7,114 nt of DNA, taken from positions 1-7,114 of the forward strand of contig WJJR01000208.1 of the NCBI GenBank assembly GCA_014729565.1, given 5' to 3'. Positions 1 through 4,608 of the stretch are shown piece by piece. Under the pieces are notes generated by a model that was not told the DNA's origin, searched no databases, and worked only from the letters and a program-made list of their open reading frames with translations. The number at the start of each line of letters is the position of its first letter. The first letter of the stretch is position 1. The DNA comes from Candidatus Zixiibacteriota bacterium (GTDB taxonomy: Bacteria; Zixibacteria; MSB-5A5; WJJR01). A program made the translations under genes and the position numbers.

Positions 1-249
1 GTTGAACAAATACGCAATGGAGTCGGGACGATAGATTATAATGGGGATCTTACGGTAGTCGAGTCGCGGCCAGATCTGGTCCGGATACGCCTCCGACAAA
101 TGAAGCAGTTCGTGCACATACGACAGATGTGCCAGATCGATGTCTGTGCAATCGGGAGTAGTTGCCTCTCCGGCCTGCGCAATACTATGGGGAGTGACCG
201 AAAGACCAATCACGCCCACCACAAGCCAAACCCGCACGACAGAACGCAT
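1..249 (-). CDS. N-terminus of a secreted protein of unknown function (runs off left edge)
   Basis: This is an open frame of 83 codons with no stop before the window edge, so only the amino end is seen. The ATG at 249-247 follows a strong ribosome binding site (GGAGG at 260-256, six bases upstream), which fixes the start. Residues 1-20 form a classic signal peptide: Arg2 and Arg6, then a hydrophobic core (VWLVVGVIGLSV), then a likely signal peptidase I site after SIAQA (residues 18-22). The product is therefore probably exported and not a lipoprotein. The visible mature part is mixed, with the segment QIWPRLDYRKIPIIIYR (about residues 58-74) the most distinctive. I do not recognise the family. 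The gene lies downstream of a strong hairpin (368-340) and on the same strand as the cupin gene, so it probably has its own promoter, although I see no convincing -35/-10 pair between 260 and 340. Confidence 0.75.
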   Translation of the reverse strand, partial: MRSVVRVWLVVGVIGLSVTPHSIAQAGEATTPDCTDIDLAHLSYVHELLHLSEAYPDQIWPRLDYRKIPIIIYRPDSIAYLFN

Positions 250-339
250 TGTCCACCTCCGTTCCGGCAGCAGCCGACTGATGATGTTATTAGGTCAATA
301 CGAGTTGTGATACGGAGAGGTTACATTCTTCACGTTAAA

Positions 340-368
340 CCCTGATGGGCAAACTGCGCCCATCAGGG
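340..368 (-). terminator. Probable terminator after the cupin gene
   Basis: There is a perfect 11-bp inverted repeat: CCCTGATGGGC (340-350) and GCCCATCAGGG (358-368), with a 7-base loop. It lies 46 bases downstream of the cupin stop on the minus strand, where a terminator is expected. Read on the minus strand the stem is followed by only three T (TTTAACG), so the T-tract is weak and termination may be partial or assisted by Rho. Confidence 0.5.
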
Positions 369-384
369 CCACAAAACTGCTGCT

Positions 385-409
385 GTAGGGGCGAATTGCA
401 TACGCCCCC
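385..409. repeat. Short palindromic intergenic element with GTAGGGGCG head
   Basis: GTAGGGGCG (385-393) is followed after a 9-base loop by CGCCCC (403-408), so GGGGCG and CGCCCC can form a 6-bp stem. The same nine-base head, GTAGGGGCG, occurs at 4486-4494 in another palindromic element between pheS and pheT. Two copies of this nonamer, both intergenic and both opening a G-rich/C-rich hairpin, suggest a dispersed REP-like family. This copy begins six bases downstream of the cupin stop codon and may act as an mRNA 3' end stem. Confidence 0.45.
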
Positions 410-414
410 TGCGT

Positions 415-771
415 TTATTCATCCAACTTTCGAACTTCCTCCGGAATGTTCACGAGGATGACACAGCCACCGTCGGACCGCACCGGATGGCTGTTGCCCG
501 GAGCGGTGTACAGATAATCGCCCGCATTCAAATCGACGTCGCCAATCTGAATGTTTCCCTCCAACACAAATACCTCTTCGCCGCCGGGGTGATCATGTGC
601 CGGATAACGCGCCCCCGGTGCAAAGCGCAGTAACATCGTCGGCGCTCGCCGTTGGTCTTCATCATAACGCAGGACTTTGAGATCGATACCCGTCACGCCC
701 GGTTCGTCGAGCGCTTTCCACTCTTTTGTGTGACTCCGAACCAGGTGATTGCCATTGTCCAGCAAGGCCAT
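415..771 (-). CDS. Small cupin-domain protein (ChrR-like cupin)
   Basis: This 118-residue protein is essentially one cupin barrel. The first cupin motif is clear: PGARYPAHDHPGGEEVFVLEG (about residues 52-72), with the likely metal ligands His59, His61 and Glu65 or Glu66. The second motif, GDYLYTAPGNSHPV (residues 84-97), supplies His95. The glycine-rich HPGGEE form is typical of the ChrR C-terminal cupin (Cupin_7-type) family, which includes stand-alone metal-binding cupins and anti-sigma factors. Here the zinc-finger-like N-terminal anti-sigma domain of ChrR is absent, so I infer a stand-alone metal-binding or small-molecule-binding protein, not an anti-sigma factor. No signal peptide is visible, so it is probably cytoplasmic. 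It follows the lipoprotein gene after 15 bases and is probably co-transcribed with it. The ribosome binding site is weak (a G-run around 777-783). The substrate cannot be predicted. Confidence 0.85.
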   Translation of the reverse strand: MALLDNGNHLVRSHTKEWKALDEPGVTGIDLKVLRYDEDQRRAPTMLLRFAPGARYPAHDHPGGEEVFVLEGNIQIGDVDLNAGDYLYTAPGNSHPVRSDGGCVILVNIPEEVRKLDE

Positions 772-786
772 TGAGTACCCCCGTCG

Positions 787-1260
787 TTACTCCGCCGGAT
801 ACAATTCCTGCACGTACTCGGTCTGTTCGAAGTTGTACAAATCAAGGAGGACGTTATCGATTGAACCGAATGTGTTGGCATAATGGGTTTGAATCGGAGC
901 AATATGGAAACTGAGTGTATCGGTGACGACCGTGCTCACGGTGCGGCAGGGATCGCCCTGATCATCGTGCTGAAGATAGAGTTCTACCTGAGCCGGGTTG
1001 GTCTTGATGAACCCGGGACGCATGAACAGGGCAAACTGATGCTCCTTGCAGCCGCCGGAGTACATGAGTCCGATCCGAACCGAGTCGTTCTGAACACTCA
1101 TGCTCGTGAGGGAGAAGTGGTCAAGCTGCCACTCCTGCGGATCGGCATCGATAATTTGAACCGTGCCCTCATCCACCGGTTCCGGCGACGTCGAGTCCGA
1201 GCAACTCACCAAACCGAATGCGAGGATGGCGATTGCGAGCAGGCGAATTGTCATTCTCAC
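787..1260 (-). CDS. Predicted lipoprotein of unknown function
   Basis: This is a 157-residue protein with a clear lipoprotein signal. A short basic N-terminus leads into the core RLLAIAILAFGLVSC, where LVSC is the lipobox and the Cys at position 20 would be lipidated. It is followed by the flexible serine/proline-rich linker SDSTSPEPVDEG. The mature domain is predicted to be beta-rich. It contains SGGCKEHQFALFMRP (about residues 69-83) and LQHDDQGDPC (about 95-104). This spacing of GGC-x2-H, HD and a second Cys recalls conserved patterns in small bacterial envelope lipoproteins, but I cannot assign a family with certainty. Two starts are possible: GTG at 1260 (GGAG at 1269-1266, five bases upstream) or ATG at 1254. 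Both keep the signal. I chose GTG for its ribosome-site spacing. It is the first gene of a likely two-gene unit with the cupin gene. Confidence 0.8.
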   Translation of the reverse strand: MRMTIRLLAIAILAFGLVSCSDSTSPEPVDEGTVQIIDADPQEWQLDHFSLTSMSVQNDSVRIGLMYSGGCKEHQFALFMRPGFIKTNPAQVELYLQHDDQGDPCRTVSTVVTDTLSFHIAPIQTHYANTFGSIDNVLLDLYNFEQTEYVQELYPAE

Positions 1261-1291
1261 AGCAACTCCGTTGTTGGGGTTGTTCGTAAAC

Positions 1292-1321
1292 AGAATACCA
1301 GACCTAAATACTCCCCGGCAA
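1292..1321 (-). promoter_or_regulatory. Candidate promoter for the lipoprotein-cupin unit
   Basis: On the minus strand, TTGCCG (1321-1316) and TATTCT (1297-1292) are separated by 18 bases, an acceptable sigma70-type pair about 30 bases upstream of the lipoprotein start. The match is imperfect and no experimental start is known. Confidence 0.35.
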
Positions 1322-1384
1322 CAGGGATATTCCTGCAGCGTGCTGTCGTCGGCGGCCTGATTGGTCTGTGCAGATGCGTTGAGA

Positions 1385-1404
1385 GTAAGCCGACTAAGGC
1401 CTAC
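1385..1404 (-). terminator. Hairpin overlapping the end of the 71-residue gene
   Basis: GTAAGCC (1385-1391) and GGCCTAC (1398-1404) can pair over 7 bp, including one G-U, around a 6-base loop. The hairpin overlaps the TAG stop at 1403-1401. Downstream on the minus strand is TCTCAACG, not a T-run, so this is at best a weak terminator or an mRNA 3' end stem. Confidence 0.25.
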
Positions 1405-1616
1405 ACGATATTCTCGTCAATCGCCTTCTGCGCATCGGCGGCAACCTGCGCATCGTCTTCAGAGTACCACGGCTTGCAGTGCAAACGGCCCCAGTGGTCC
1501 GTGAATCCGTAGATCTTCTTCAATTCGGTGCCATCGACACGAATTCCCTTGTAGGCGTCGATCGTCGGTGCCAAATCCCAGATCGGTGCCGGTTGGATCG
1601 GATCCTCTTCCGCCAT
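1401..1616 (-). CDS. Small acidic protein of unknown function, 71 residues
   Basis: The frame stays open further upstream, but the ATG at 1616 is preceded by AAAGGAG with a good spacing, so I take it as the start; an ATG twenty codons earlier lacks this. The product begins MAEEDPIQPAPIWDL and is rich in Asp and Glu, with no signal peptide or membrane segment, so it is likely a soluble cytoplasmic protein. A central stretch, KKIYGFTDHWGRLHCKPWY (about residues 33-51), is aromatic-rich and contains one Cys between two His. The last 20 residues look helical (DDAQVAADAQKAIDENIV). I do not recognise the family. It lies 91 bases downstream of the DUF985 gene on the same strand, far enough for a separate promoter. 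A TAGAAT lies upstream at about 1656-1661 but without a convincing -35. The strong ribosome site and coding-like composition make a real gene likely. Confidence 0.65.
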   Translation of the reverse strand: MAEEDPIQPAPIWDLAPTIDAYKGIRVDGTELKKIYGFTDHWGRLHCKPWYSEDDAQVAADAQKAIDENIV

Positions 1617-1707
1617 CGGTTTCTCCTTTCGGTTGTGTGTTGAATGAAAGTAGACAATTCTAATGCGGAAAAGCAAGATCGCAGGCCGAAGATTTTGCGG
1701 AGATGTG

Positions 1708-2199
1708 CTACACCCGTGTAAAACGCTCGATCACCTCTCTGCAATCGGGGAACATGTCAATCAGGTGATCTCGCTTGGCCATGCTCAGATCGTCGAACTC
1801 AAACCCCGGAGCAACCGTGCAGCCACAAAGGGAATAGCCGTTGCCGATTGTGGCAGCGGCCTGATAGGTCCCCGCCGGGATGACCAGTTGCGGACGTTGT
1901 CCCTGAGAGAAGTCGGTACCCAAAATGTGCTTCTGGTACCCGAACTCCGGGGAGAGTAAATGGACTTCGACTGGCTCACCACAATACAAATGCCACACCT
2001 CGTCGAGCCCCTTGACCCTGTGAAAAGCGGAGAAGGATCCGGCCGTCAGCAGGAAGTAGATCGCCGTCGAGGCGGCGCGCGGCCGGTCGCCTGTCTCCTC
2101 GGTTACAGAAATCGCCGACCGGAATGTCTCGTGGAAGTAGCCGCCTTCCGGGTGGGAGGCCATGTTGAGCGTCTCGATGATGTGGTCAATGGGAAGCAT
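1708..2199 (-). CDS. DUF985 / Cupin_5 family protein
   Basis: This 163-residue protein is close to the usual family length. The hallmarks of DUF985 (Cupin_5, an RmlC-like single cupin barrel) are all present in order. They are the N-terminal HPEGGYFHETFRS (residues 16-28), the strand TAIYFLLTAGSFSAFHRV (about 45-62), WHLYCGEPVEVHLL (about 69-82), LVIPAGTYQAA (about 105-115) and the C-terminal CTVAPGFEFDDLSMAKR (about 127-143). Most members are uncharacterised; the fold suggests binding of a sugar nucleotide or other small ligand, and this is known only from structure, so no reaction can be named. There is no signal peptide. The ATG at 2199 follows AAGGAG (2214-2209) with a nine-base spacing. 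The gene is separated from the upstream small membrane peptide by 103 bases and may have its own promoter; a TAGAAT sits just before the ribosome site, but its -35 is poor. Confidence 0.92.
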   Translation of the reverse strand: MLPIDHIIETLNMASHPEGGYFHETFRSAISVTEETGDRPRAASTAIYFLLTAGSFSAFHRVKGLDEVWHLYCGEPVEVHLLSPEFGYQKHILGTDFSQGQRPQLVIPAGTYQAAATIGNGYSLCGCTVAPGFEFDDLSMAKRDHLIDMFPDCREVIERFTRV

Positions 2200-2302
2200 T
2201 ACGCTCGACTCCTTACCGCATTCTATTTAGCGTGAAGACAGTTGACTCGGTGAACCCATGCGGGGAAAGAGATATATACACTCTGCCCGCGTTCGTCGAC
2301 CT

Positions 2303-2455
2303 CTAATTGCCTTGCCGGAAATACGCAAAGAAGCCAAACAGACCAAACAGCCCGAACAGACCGTAGAGATGCTCGTTTCCCGTCGCCGGTCCAAGCACCC
2401 CCAAAATGCCCAGCAGGCCTAGATAACCAAGGTACCCCAGATTTCTCTTGACCAT
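2303..2455 (-). CDS. 50-residue glycine-zipper membrane peptide
   Basis: This short gene is well supported. Its ATG at 2455 is preceded by AGGAGG (2466-2461) at an ideal five-base spacing, and a plausible promoter lies at 2512-2484. The product starts MVKRNLGYLGYLGLLGILGV and ends in FAYFRQGN. Glycine occurs at every third residue from 7 to 22 (7, 10, 13, 16, 19, 22) and again from 32 to 41 (32, 35, 38, 41), with only Leu, Ile, Val, Tyr and Phe between. The two hydrophobic halves are joined by a polar turn, PATGNEH (residues 23-29). The layout suggests a helical hairpin in the inner membrane with tightly packed glycine faces. Lys3 and Arg4 at one end and Arg47 and Gln48 at the other would both lie in the cytoplasm if it spans twice. 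Similar Gly-Leu/Phe small proteins occur in other bacteria, as far as I recall, without known function. Confidence 0.75.
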   Translation of the reverse strand: MVKRNLGYLGYLGLLGILGVLGPATGNEHLYGLFGLFGLFGFFAYFRQGN

Positions 2456-2483
2456 TGTCACCTCCTGAAGTGTTCAGATGGAC

Positions 2484-2512
2484 TTATAACAGATTCGTGG
2501 CTTTCACCGCAA
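2484..2512 (-). promoter_or_regulatory. Candidate promoter for the glycine-rich membrane peptide
   Basis: On the minus strand, TTGCGG (2512-2507) and TTATAA (2489-2484) are separated by exactly 17 bases, a good sigma70-like spacing. The -10 lies 18 bases upstream of the ribosome binding site, predicting a short leader. Confidence 0.45.
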
Positions 2513-2606
2513 TCGGTTTGCCGTCACGGATGTCGCGGAGGGCTGCGGCATCCCCTAAGTCTATGTCATCGAGTTGCTTATAGGTAGGCCAAGGTGGCCG
2601 GGATCG
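2484..2606 (-). pseudogene. Possible remnant of a coding region (40 open codons without a start)
   Basis: Between a TGA (2609-2607) and a TAA (2486-2484) the minus strand has 40 open codons. Their translation looks protein-like towards the end: KQLDDIDLGDAAALRD, then IRDGKPIAVKATNLL and the stop. No ATG, GTG or TTG lies in the first 30 codons, so it cannot be an ordinary gene. The pattern of an acidic run followed by A-x2-L-x-D-x2-x-G-K-P-I-x-V faintly recalls the core of SepF-type proteins, but the match is too short to rely on. It could be a decayed 3' end of a lost gene, or chance. It overlaps the candidate promoter of the glycine-rich peptide. Confidence 0.2.
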
Positions 2607-2651
2607 TCAACCTCCATTGATATACAGAGCAAAGCCTTTTGCATACGAGAA

Positions 2652-2691
2652 TCAACCCCAAATCCCTCCGTCCGATACTTTTAGGGGTTGA
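2652..2691. repeat. Inverted repeat overlapping the -35 of the rpmI promoter
   Basis: TCAACCCC (2652-2659) and GGGGTTGA (2684-2691) form a perfect 8-bp inverted repeat. The right arm contains the first four bases of the TTGACA -35 box. The arms are 32 bases apart, about three helical turns, as expected for a dimeric regulator bound on one DNA face. A cruciform or RNA stem with a 24-base loop is the other reading. It may be an operator. Confidence 0.3.
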
Positions 2692-2715
2692 CAGTCGGCG
2701 GGAATTGCGTATACT
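2688..2715 (+). promoter_or_regulatory. Main promoter of the rpmI-rplT-pheS-pheT block
   Basis: A perfect TTGACA (2688-2693) and TATACT (2710-2715; five of six match TATAAT) are separated by 16 bases. Transcription would start near 2722, giving a leader of about 50 bases before rpmI. This is the strongest promoter in the window and fits a highly expressed ribosomal protein operon. The leader is too short for an obvious long autoregulatory structure of the kind known for bL20. Confidence 0.75.
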
Positions 2716-2770
2716 CCACGCTTCTGGATTTCCCGGACGTATACGATTGTAACGATGAGGCTGTGACGAT

Positions 2771-2968
2771 ATGCCGAAAATGAAAACCAATCGCGCCGCT
2801 GCCAAGCGGTTCAAACGTACCAAGAATGGCCGCTTCAAACGAGGCAAGGCGTATTCCAGCCACATTTTCACCAGCAAGACGACGAAGCGCAAACGCCGTC
2901 TGCGTCAGGGCGGGTACGTCGCCCACGTCGATGAAAACCGCATTGGGCGTTTGCTGCCGTACAGTTGA
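2771..2968 (+). CDS. rpmI: 50S ribosomal protein bL35
   Basis: This 65-residue, very basic protein matches bL35 along its whole length. The N-terminus MPKMKTNRAAAKRFKRT is diagnostic and is followed by NGRFKRGKAYSSHI, then TTKRKRRLRQ, and the typical C-terminal RLLPY. It is a structural component of the large ribosomal subunit that binds 23S rRNA. It is the first gene of its transcript: the promoter lies 56 bases upstream and there is no infC before it. The ribosome binding site is modest (GAGG at 2757-2760, ten bases before the ATG). rplT follows after 21 bases, the usual arrangement. Confidence 0.97.
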   Translation: MPKMKTNRAAAKRFKRTKNGRFKRGKAYSSHIFTSKTTKRKRRLRQGGYVAHVDENRIGRLLPYS

Positions 2969-2989
2969 TCGTTATTGAGAGGTTGAACA

Positions 2990-3343
2990 GTGTCACGTGC
3001 AAAGAACAATCCACACGCACACCGCCGCCATAAGAAATATCTGAAAGCGGCCAAGGGGAACTACGGCGCCCGCCGCCGTCTCTATCGCACCGCACGCGAG
3101 ACGGTGGAGAAGGGTTGGCGTTATGCCTATCGCGACCGTCGCGCCAAGAAGCGCACGATGCGTCGCCTGTGGATCGTTCGCATCAATGCCGCCGCACGTG
3201 AACTGGGCATGAGCTACAGCACACTGATGAACAATCTGGAGAAGACCGGGATCCAGCTGGACCGCAAGATGCTGGCGCATCTCGCTGCCACGGATCCCGA
3301 TGGTTTTGCCGCCGTTGCCCGCTCCGCTGCGGACGCCGGATAA
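2990..3343 (+). CDS. rplT: 50S ribosomal protein bL20
   Basis: This 117-residue protein has the usual bL20 length. The conserved core is plain: HRRHKKYLKAAKGNYGARRR (residues 11-30), then YAYRDRRAKKRTMRRLWI (about 45-62), RINAAARELGMSYSTLM (about 64-80) and the C-terminal region with DRKMLAHLA (about 91-99). bL20 binds 23S rRNA early in large-subunit assembly and in several bacteria represses its own operon. The start is GTG at 2990, with GAGAGG (2977-2982) seven bases upstream; the sequence after it (SRAK) fits family starts. The usual basic V-x-R-x-R stretch near the N-terminus is here NNPHAHRRHKK, a little unusual. The gene is followed by a strong intrinsic terminator. Confidence 0.97.
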   Translation: MSRAKNNPHAHRRHKKYLKAAKGNYGARRRLYRTARETVEKGWRYAYRDRRAKKRTMRRLWIVRINAAARELGMSYSTLMNNLEKTGIQLDRKMLAHLAATDPDGFAAVARSAADAG

Positions 3344-3384
3344 GCGCGAGCGAAACCAAAATCGATCCGTTCCATACAGAGAAA

Positions 3385-3450
3385 ATGCTATCAAACCCGG
3401 CCCTGCCGGGTTTTTCTTTATCACCTCATTCGTACGGTGAGACGACATGA
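3385..3450 (+). CDS. Possible 21-residue leader ORF running into the pheS start
   Basis: ATG at 3385 opens a frame of 21 codons (MLSNPALPGFSLSPHSYGET plus Thr) whose TGA overlaps the pheS ATG as ATGA (3447-3450). It reads straight through the intrinsic terminator (3393-3420), whose 5' arm starts only five bases after this ATG. The ribosome binding site is poor (AGAG about four bases upstream). It has a single Phe codon, so it does not look like a classical Phe attenuator leader peptide. Translation is unproven; the overlap with pheS is the main reason to list it. Confidence 0.25.
   Translation: MLSNPALPGFSLSPHSYGETT
3393..3420 (+). terminator. Intrinsic terminator/attenuator between rplT and pheS
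   Basis: AAACCCGGC (3393-3401), loop CCT, and GCCGGGTTT (3405-3413) make a perfect 9-bp GC-rich stem. The T-tract TTTTTCTTTA (3411-3420) begins within the last three bases of the stem and continues past it. It is a textbook Rho-independent terminator. No convincing promoter lies between it and pheS, so pheS and pheT would depend on partial readthrough, which makes it a likely set-point or attenuator lowering synthetase expression relative to the ribosomal proteins. Confidence 0.85.
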
Positions 3451-4460
3451 CAGCAGACCCGAAATCGATCATCGACCAACTCGATGACATAGAAGCCGAA
3501 GCCAAGCGGGAATGGGATCAGGCCGATCCCAAGGATCGCCCGACGATCAAGTCCCGTTATCTCGGCAAAAAGAGTAAGATCAAATCAATCCTGGGTGCGC
3601 TGAAGGATTTGAGCCCTGAGGACCGCAAGACCGTTGGTCAAAAGGCCAACCAGTTGCAGAACTCGCTGAACGACCATTTTGTCCTCGATCAGGTCCAGTC
3701 GCATCGCAAAGCCCAGTATGACCACACGCTCCCCGGACGCGTCCAGCCCCGCGGCCACCGGCACATCCTGACCCAGACGATGGATGACGTCGTGCAGATC
3801 TTCTACGGGATGGGCTTTGAAGTCGCCGACGGGCCGGAGATCGAATCGGACTACTACAACTTCAGTGCGCTCAACTTTCCGCCCGATCATCCGGCGCGCG
3901 ACATGCAGGATACGTTCTTCCTGAACGACGAGTACCTGCTGCGCACGCACACCTCGCCGGTGCAGGTGCGCGTGTTCGAGCAGCGCCGTCCGCCGGTGCG
4001 CATTCTGGCGCCGGGACGCACCTATCGCAACGAGGCGATCAGTGCGCGCGCCTATTGCGTGTTCCACCAGGTCGAGGGATTCTTCGTCGATGTCGACGTT
4101 ACCTTCGCCGATTTGAAAGGCGTGCTGTCGGCCTTTGCGCAGGAGTATTTCGGTGCACAGGCACAACTGCGGTTCCGTCCCAGCTTTTTTCCGTTCACGG
4201 AACCGTCGACCGAAGTCGACGTCAACTGTTTGCTCTGCGGCGGCAAGGGATGTGCGTTGTGCAAGTACGAAGGTTGGCTGGAAATCCTCGGTGCAGGGAT
4301 GATTGACCCCAATGTGTTCACGGCGGTCGACTACGATCCCGACGTTTTCACCGGGTACGCCTTCGGCATGGGCATCGAACGCATCGCGATGCTGAAACAC
4401 GGCATCGACGACATTCGCGTCTTTTACGACAACGATCTCCGCTTCCTGCAGCAATTCTAA
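3447..4460 (+). CDS. pheS: Phenylalanyl-tRNA synthetase alpha subunit
   Basis: This is the catalytic subunit of the alpha2-beta2 enzyme that charges tRNA-Phe with phenylalanine. Its 337 residues fit the family. Residues 1 to about 90 form the coiled-coil arm that contacts tRNA, including SRYLGKKSKIKSILGALKDL (36-55). The class II catalytic core follows: motif 1 around HILTQTMDDVVQIFYGMGFE (106-125), LLRTHTSPVQ (164-173), motif 2 around GRTYRNEAISARAYCVFHQVEGF (190-212), FFPFTEPS (247-254) and motif 3 GYAFGMGIERIAML (303-316). Ala305 sits where Ala294 shapes the Phe pocket in E. coli. Between the last two motifs lies a Cys cluster (Cys261, 264, 269, 272), a pattern also found in other PheS lineages and perhaps metal-binding. 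The ATG is preceded by GGTGAG (3436-3441) at five bases. It lies behind a terminator and is separated from pheT by 144 bases. Confidence 0.97.
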   Translation: MTADPKSIIDQLDDIEAEAKREWDQADPKDRPTIKSRYLGKKSKIKSILGALKDLSPEDRKTVGQKANQLQNSLNDHFVLDQVQSHRKAQYDHTLPGRVQPRGHRHILTQTMDDVVQIFYGMGFEVADGPEIESDYYNFSALNFPPDHPARDMQDTFFLNDEYLLRTHTSPVQVRVFEQRRPPVRILAPGRTYRNEAISARAYCVFHQVEGFFVDVDVTFADLKGVLSAFAQEYFGAQAQLRFRPSFFPFTEPSTEVDVNCLLCGGKGCALCKYEGWLEILGAGMIDPNVFTAVDYDPDVFTGYAFGMGIERIAMLKHGIDDIRVFYDNDLRFLQQF

Positions 4461-4481
4461 ATGAAGCATGGGGCGACTTGG

Positions 4482-4533
4482 GGCCGTAGGGGCGCACGGC
4501 CTGCACTGAGCGAAGTCGAAGTGCTGTGCGCCC
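4482..4533. repeat. REP-like palindromic element between pheS and pheT
   Basis: GTAGGGGCG (4486-4494) repeats the head of the element at 385-393. GGGCGCAC (4490-4497) pairs with GTGCGCCC (4526-4533), and inside this GCACT (4503-4507) pairs with AGTGC (4520-4524), giving a long nested hairpin. The inner segment CTGAGCGAAGTCGAAG (4506-4521) recalls motifs seen in dispersed intergenic repeats of many environmental genomes. A competing stem, GGCCGT (4482-4487) with ACGGCC (4496-4501), uses the same bases. It probably inserted into the pheS-pheT spacer, which is often very short. On the mRNA it could protect or destabilise parts of the transcript. Confidence 0.55.
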
Positions 4534-4572
4534 GCTCCGAACCATAGACGTTCAGCAGAAGGGAGACCAACC

Positions 4573-4608
4573 ATGGGGTTTGGACCCAAACTTGGACGGG
4601 CGGCATGA
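4573..4608 (+). CDS. Candidate 11-residue leader peptide coupled to pheT
   Basis: ATG at 4573 follows AAGGGAG (4559-4565) at an ideal seven-base spacing and encodes MGFGPKLGRAA, ending in a TGA that overlaps the pheT ATG (ATGA, 4605-4608). pheT itself has only a weak upstream purine stretch (GGACGGGCGG), so ribosomes could load at this mini-ORF and reinitiate at pheT. It is in a different frame from pheT and cannot be an N-terminal extension. It has one Phe codon. This could be a real coupling device, or a chance ORF whose ribosome site serves pheT less directly. Confidence 0.4.
   Translation: MGFGPKLGRAA

Noticed and set aside
883..1512. Plus-strand open frame of 209 codons
   Set aside because: It runs antisense through the lipoprotein gene and the end of the acidic-protein gene, has no ribosome site and no family resemblance.
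3421..3440. TCACC/GGTGA inverted repeat next to the pheS ribosome site
   Set aside because: Only five base pairs around a ten-base loop; too weak to claim as a separate control element.
3344..3446. Classical Phe attenuator or T-box before pheS
   Set aside because: There is a terminator, but no Phe-rich leader peptide before it (one Phe codon, inside the stem), and the 103-base spacer is too short for a T-box with its specifier stem.
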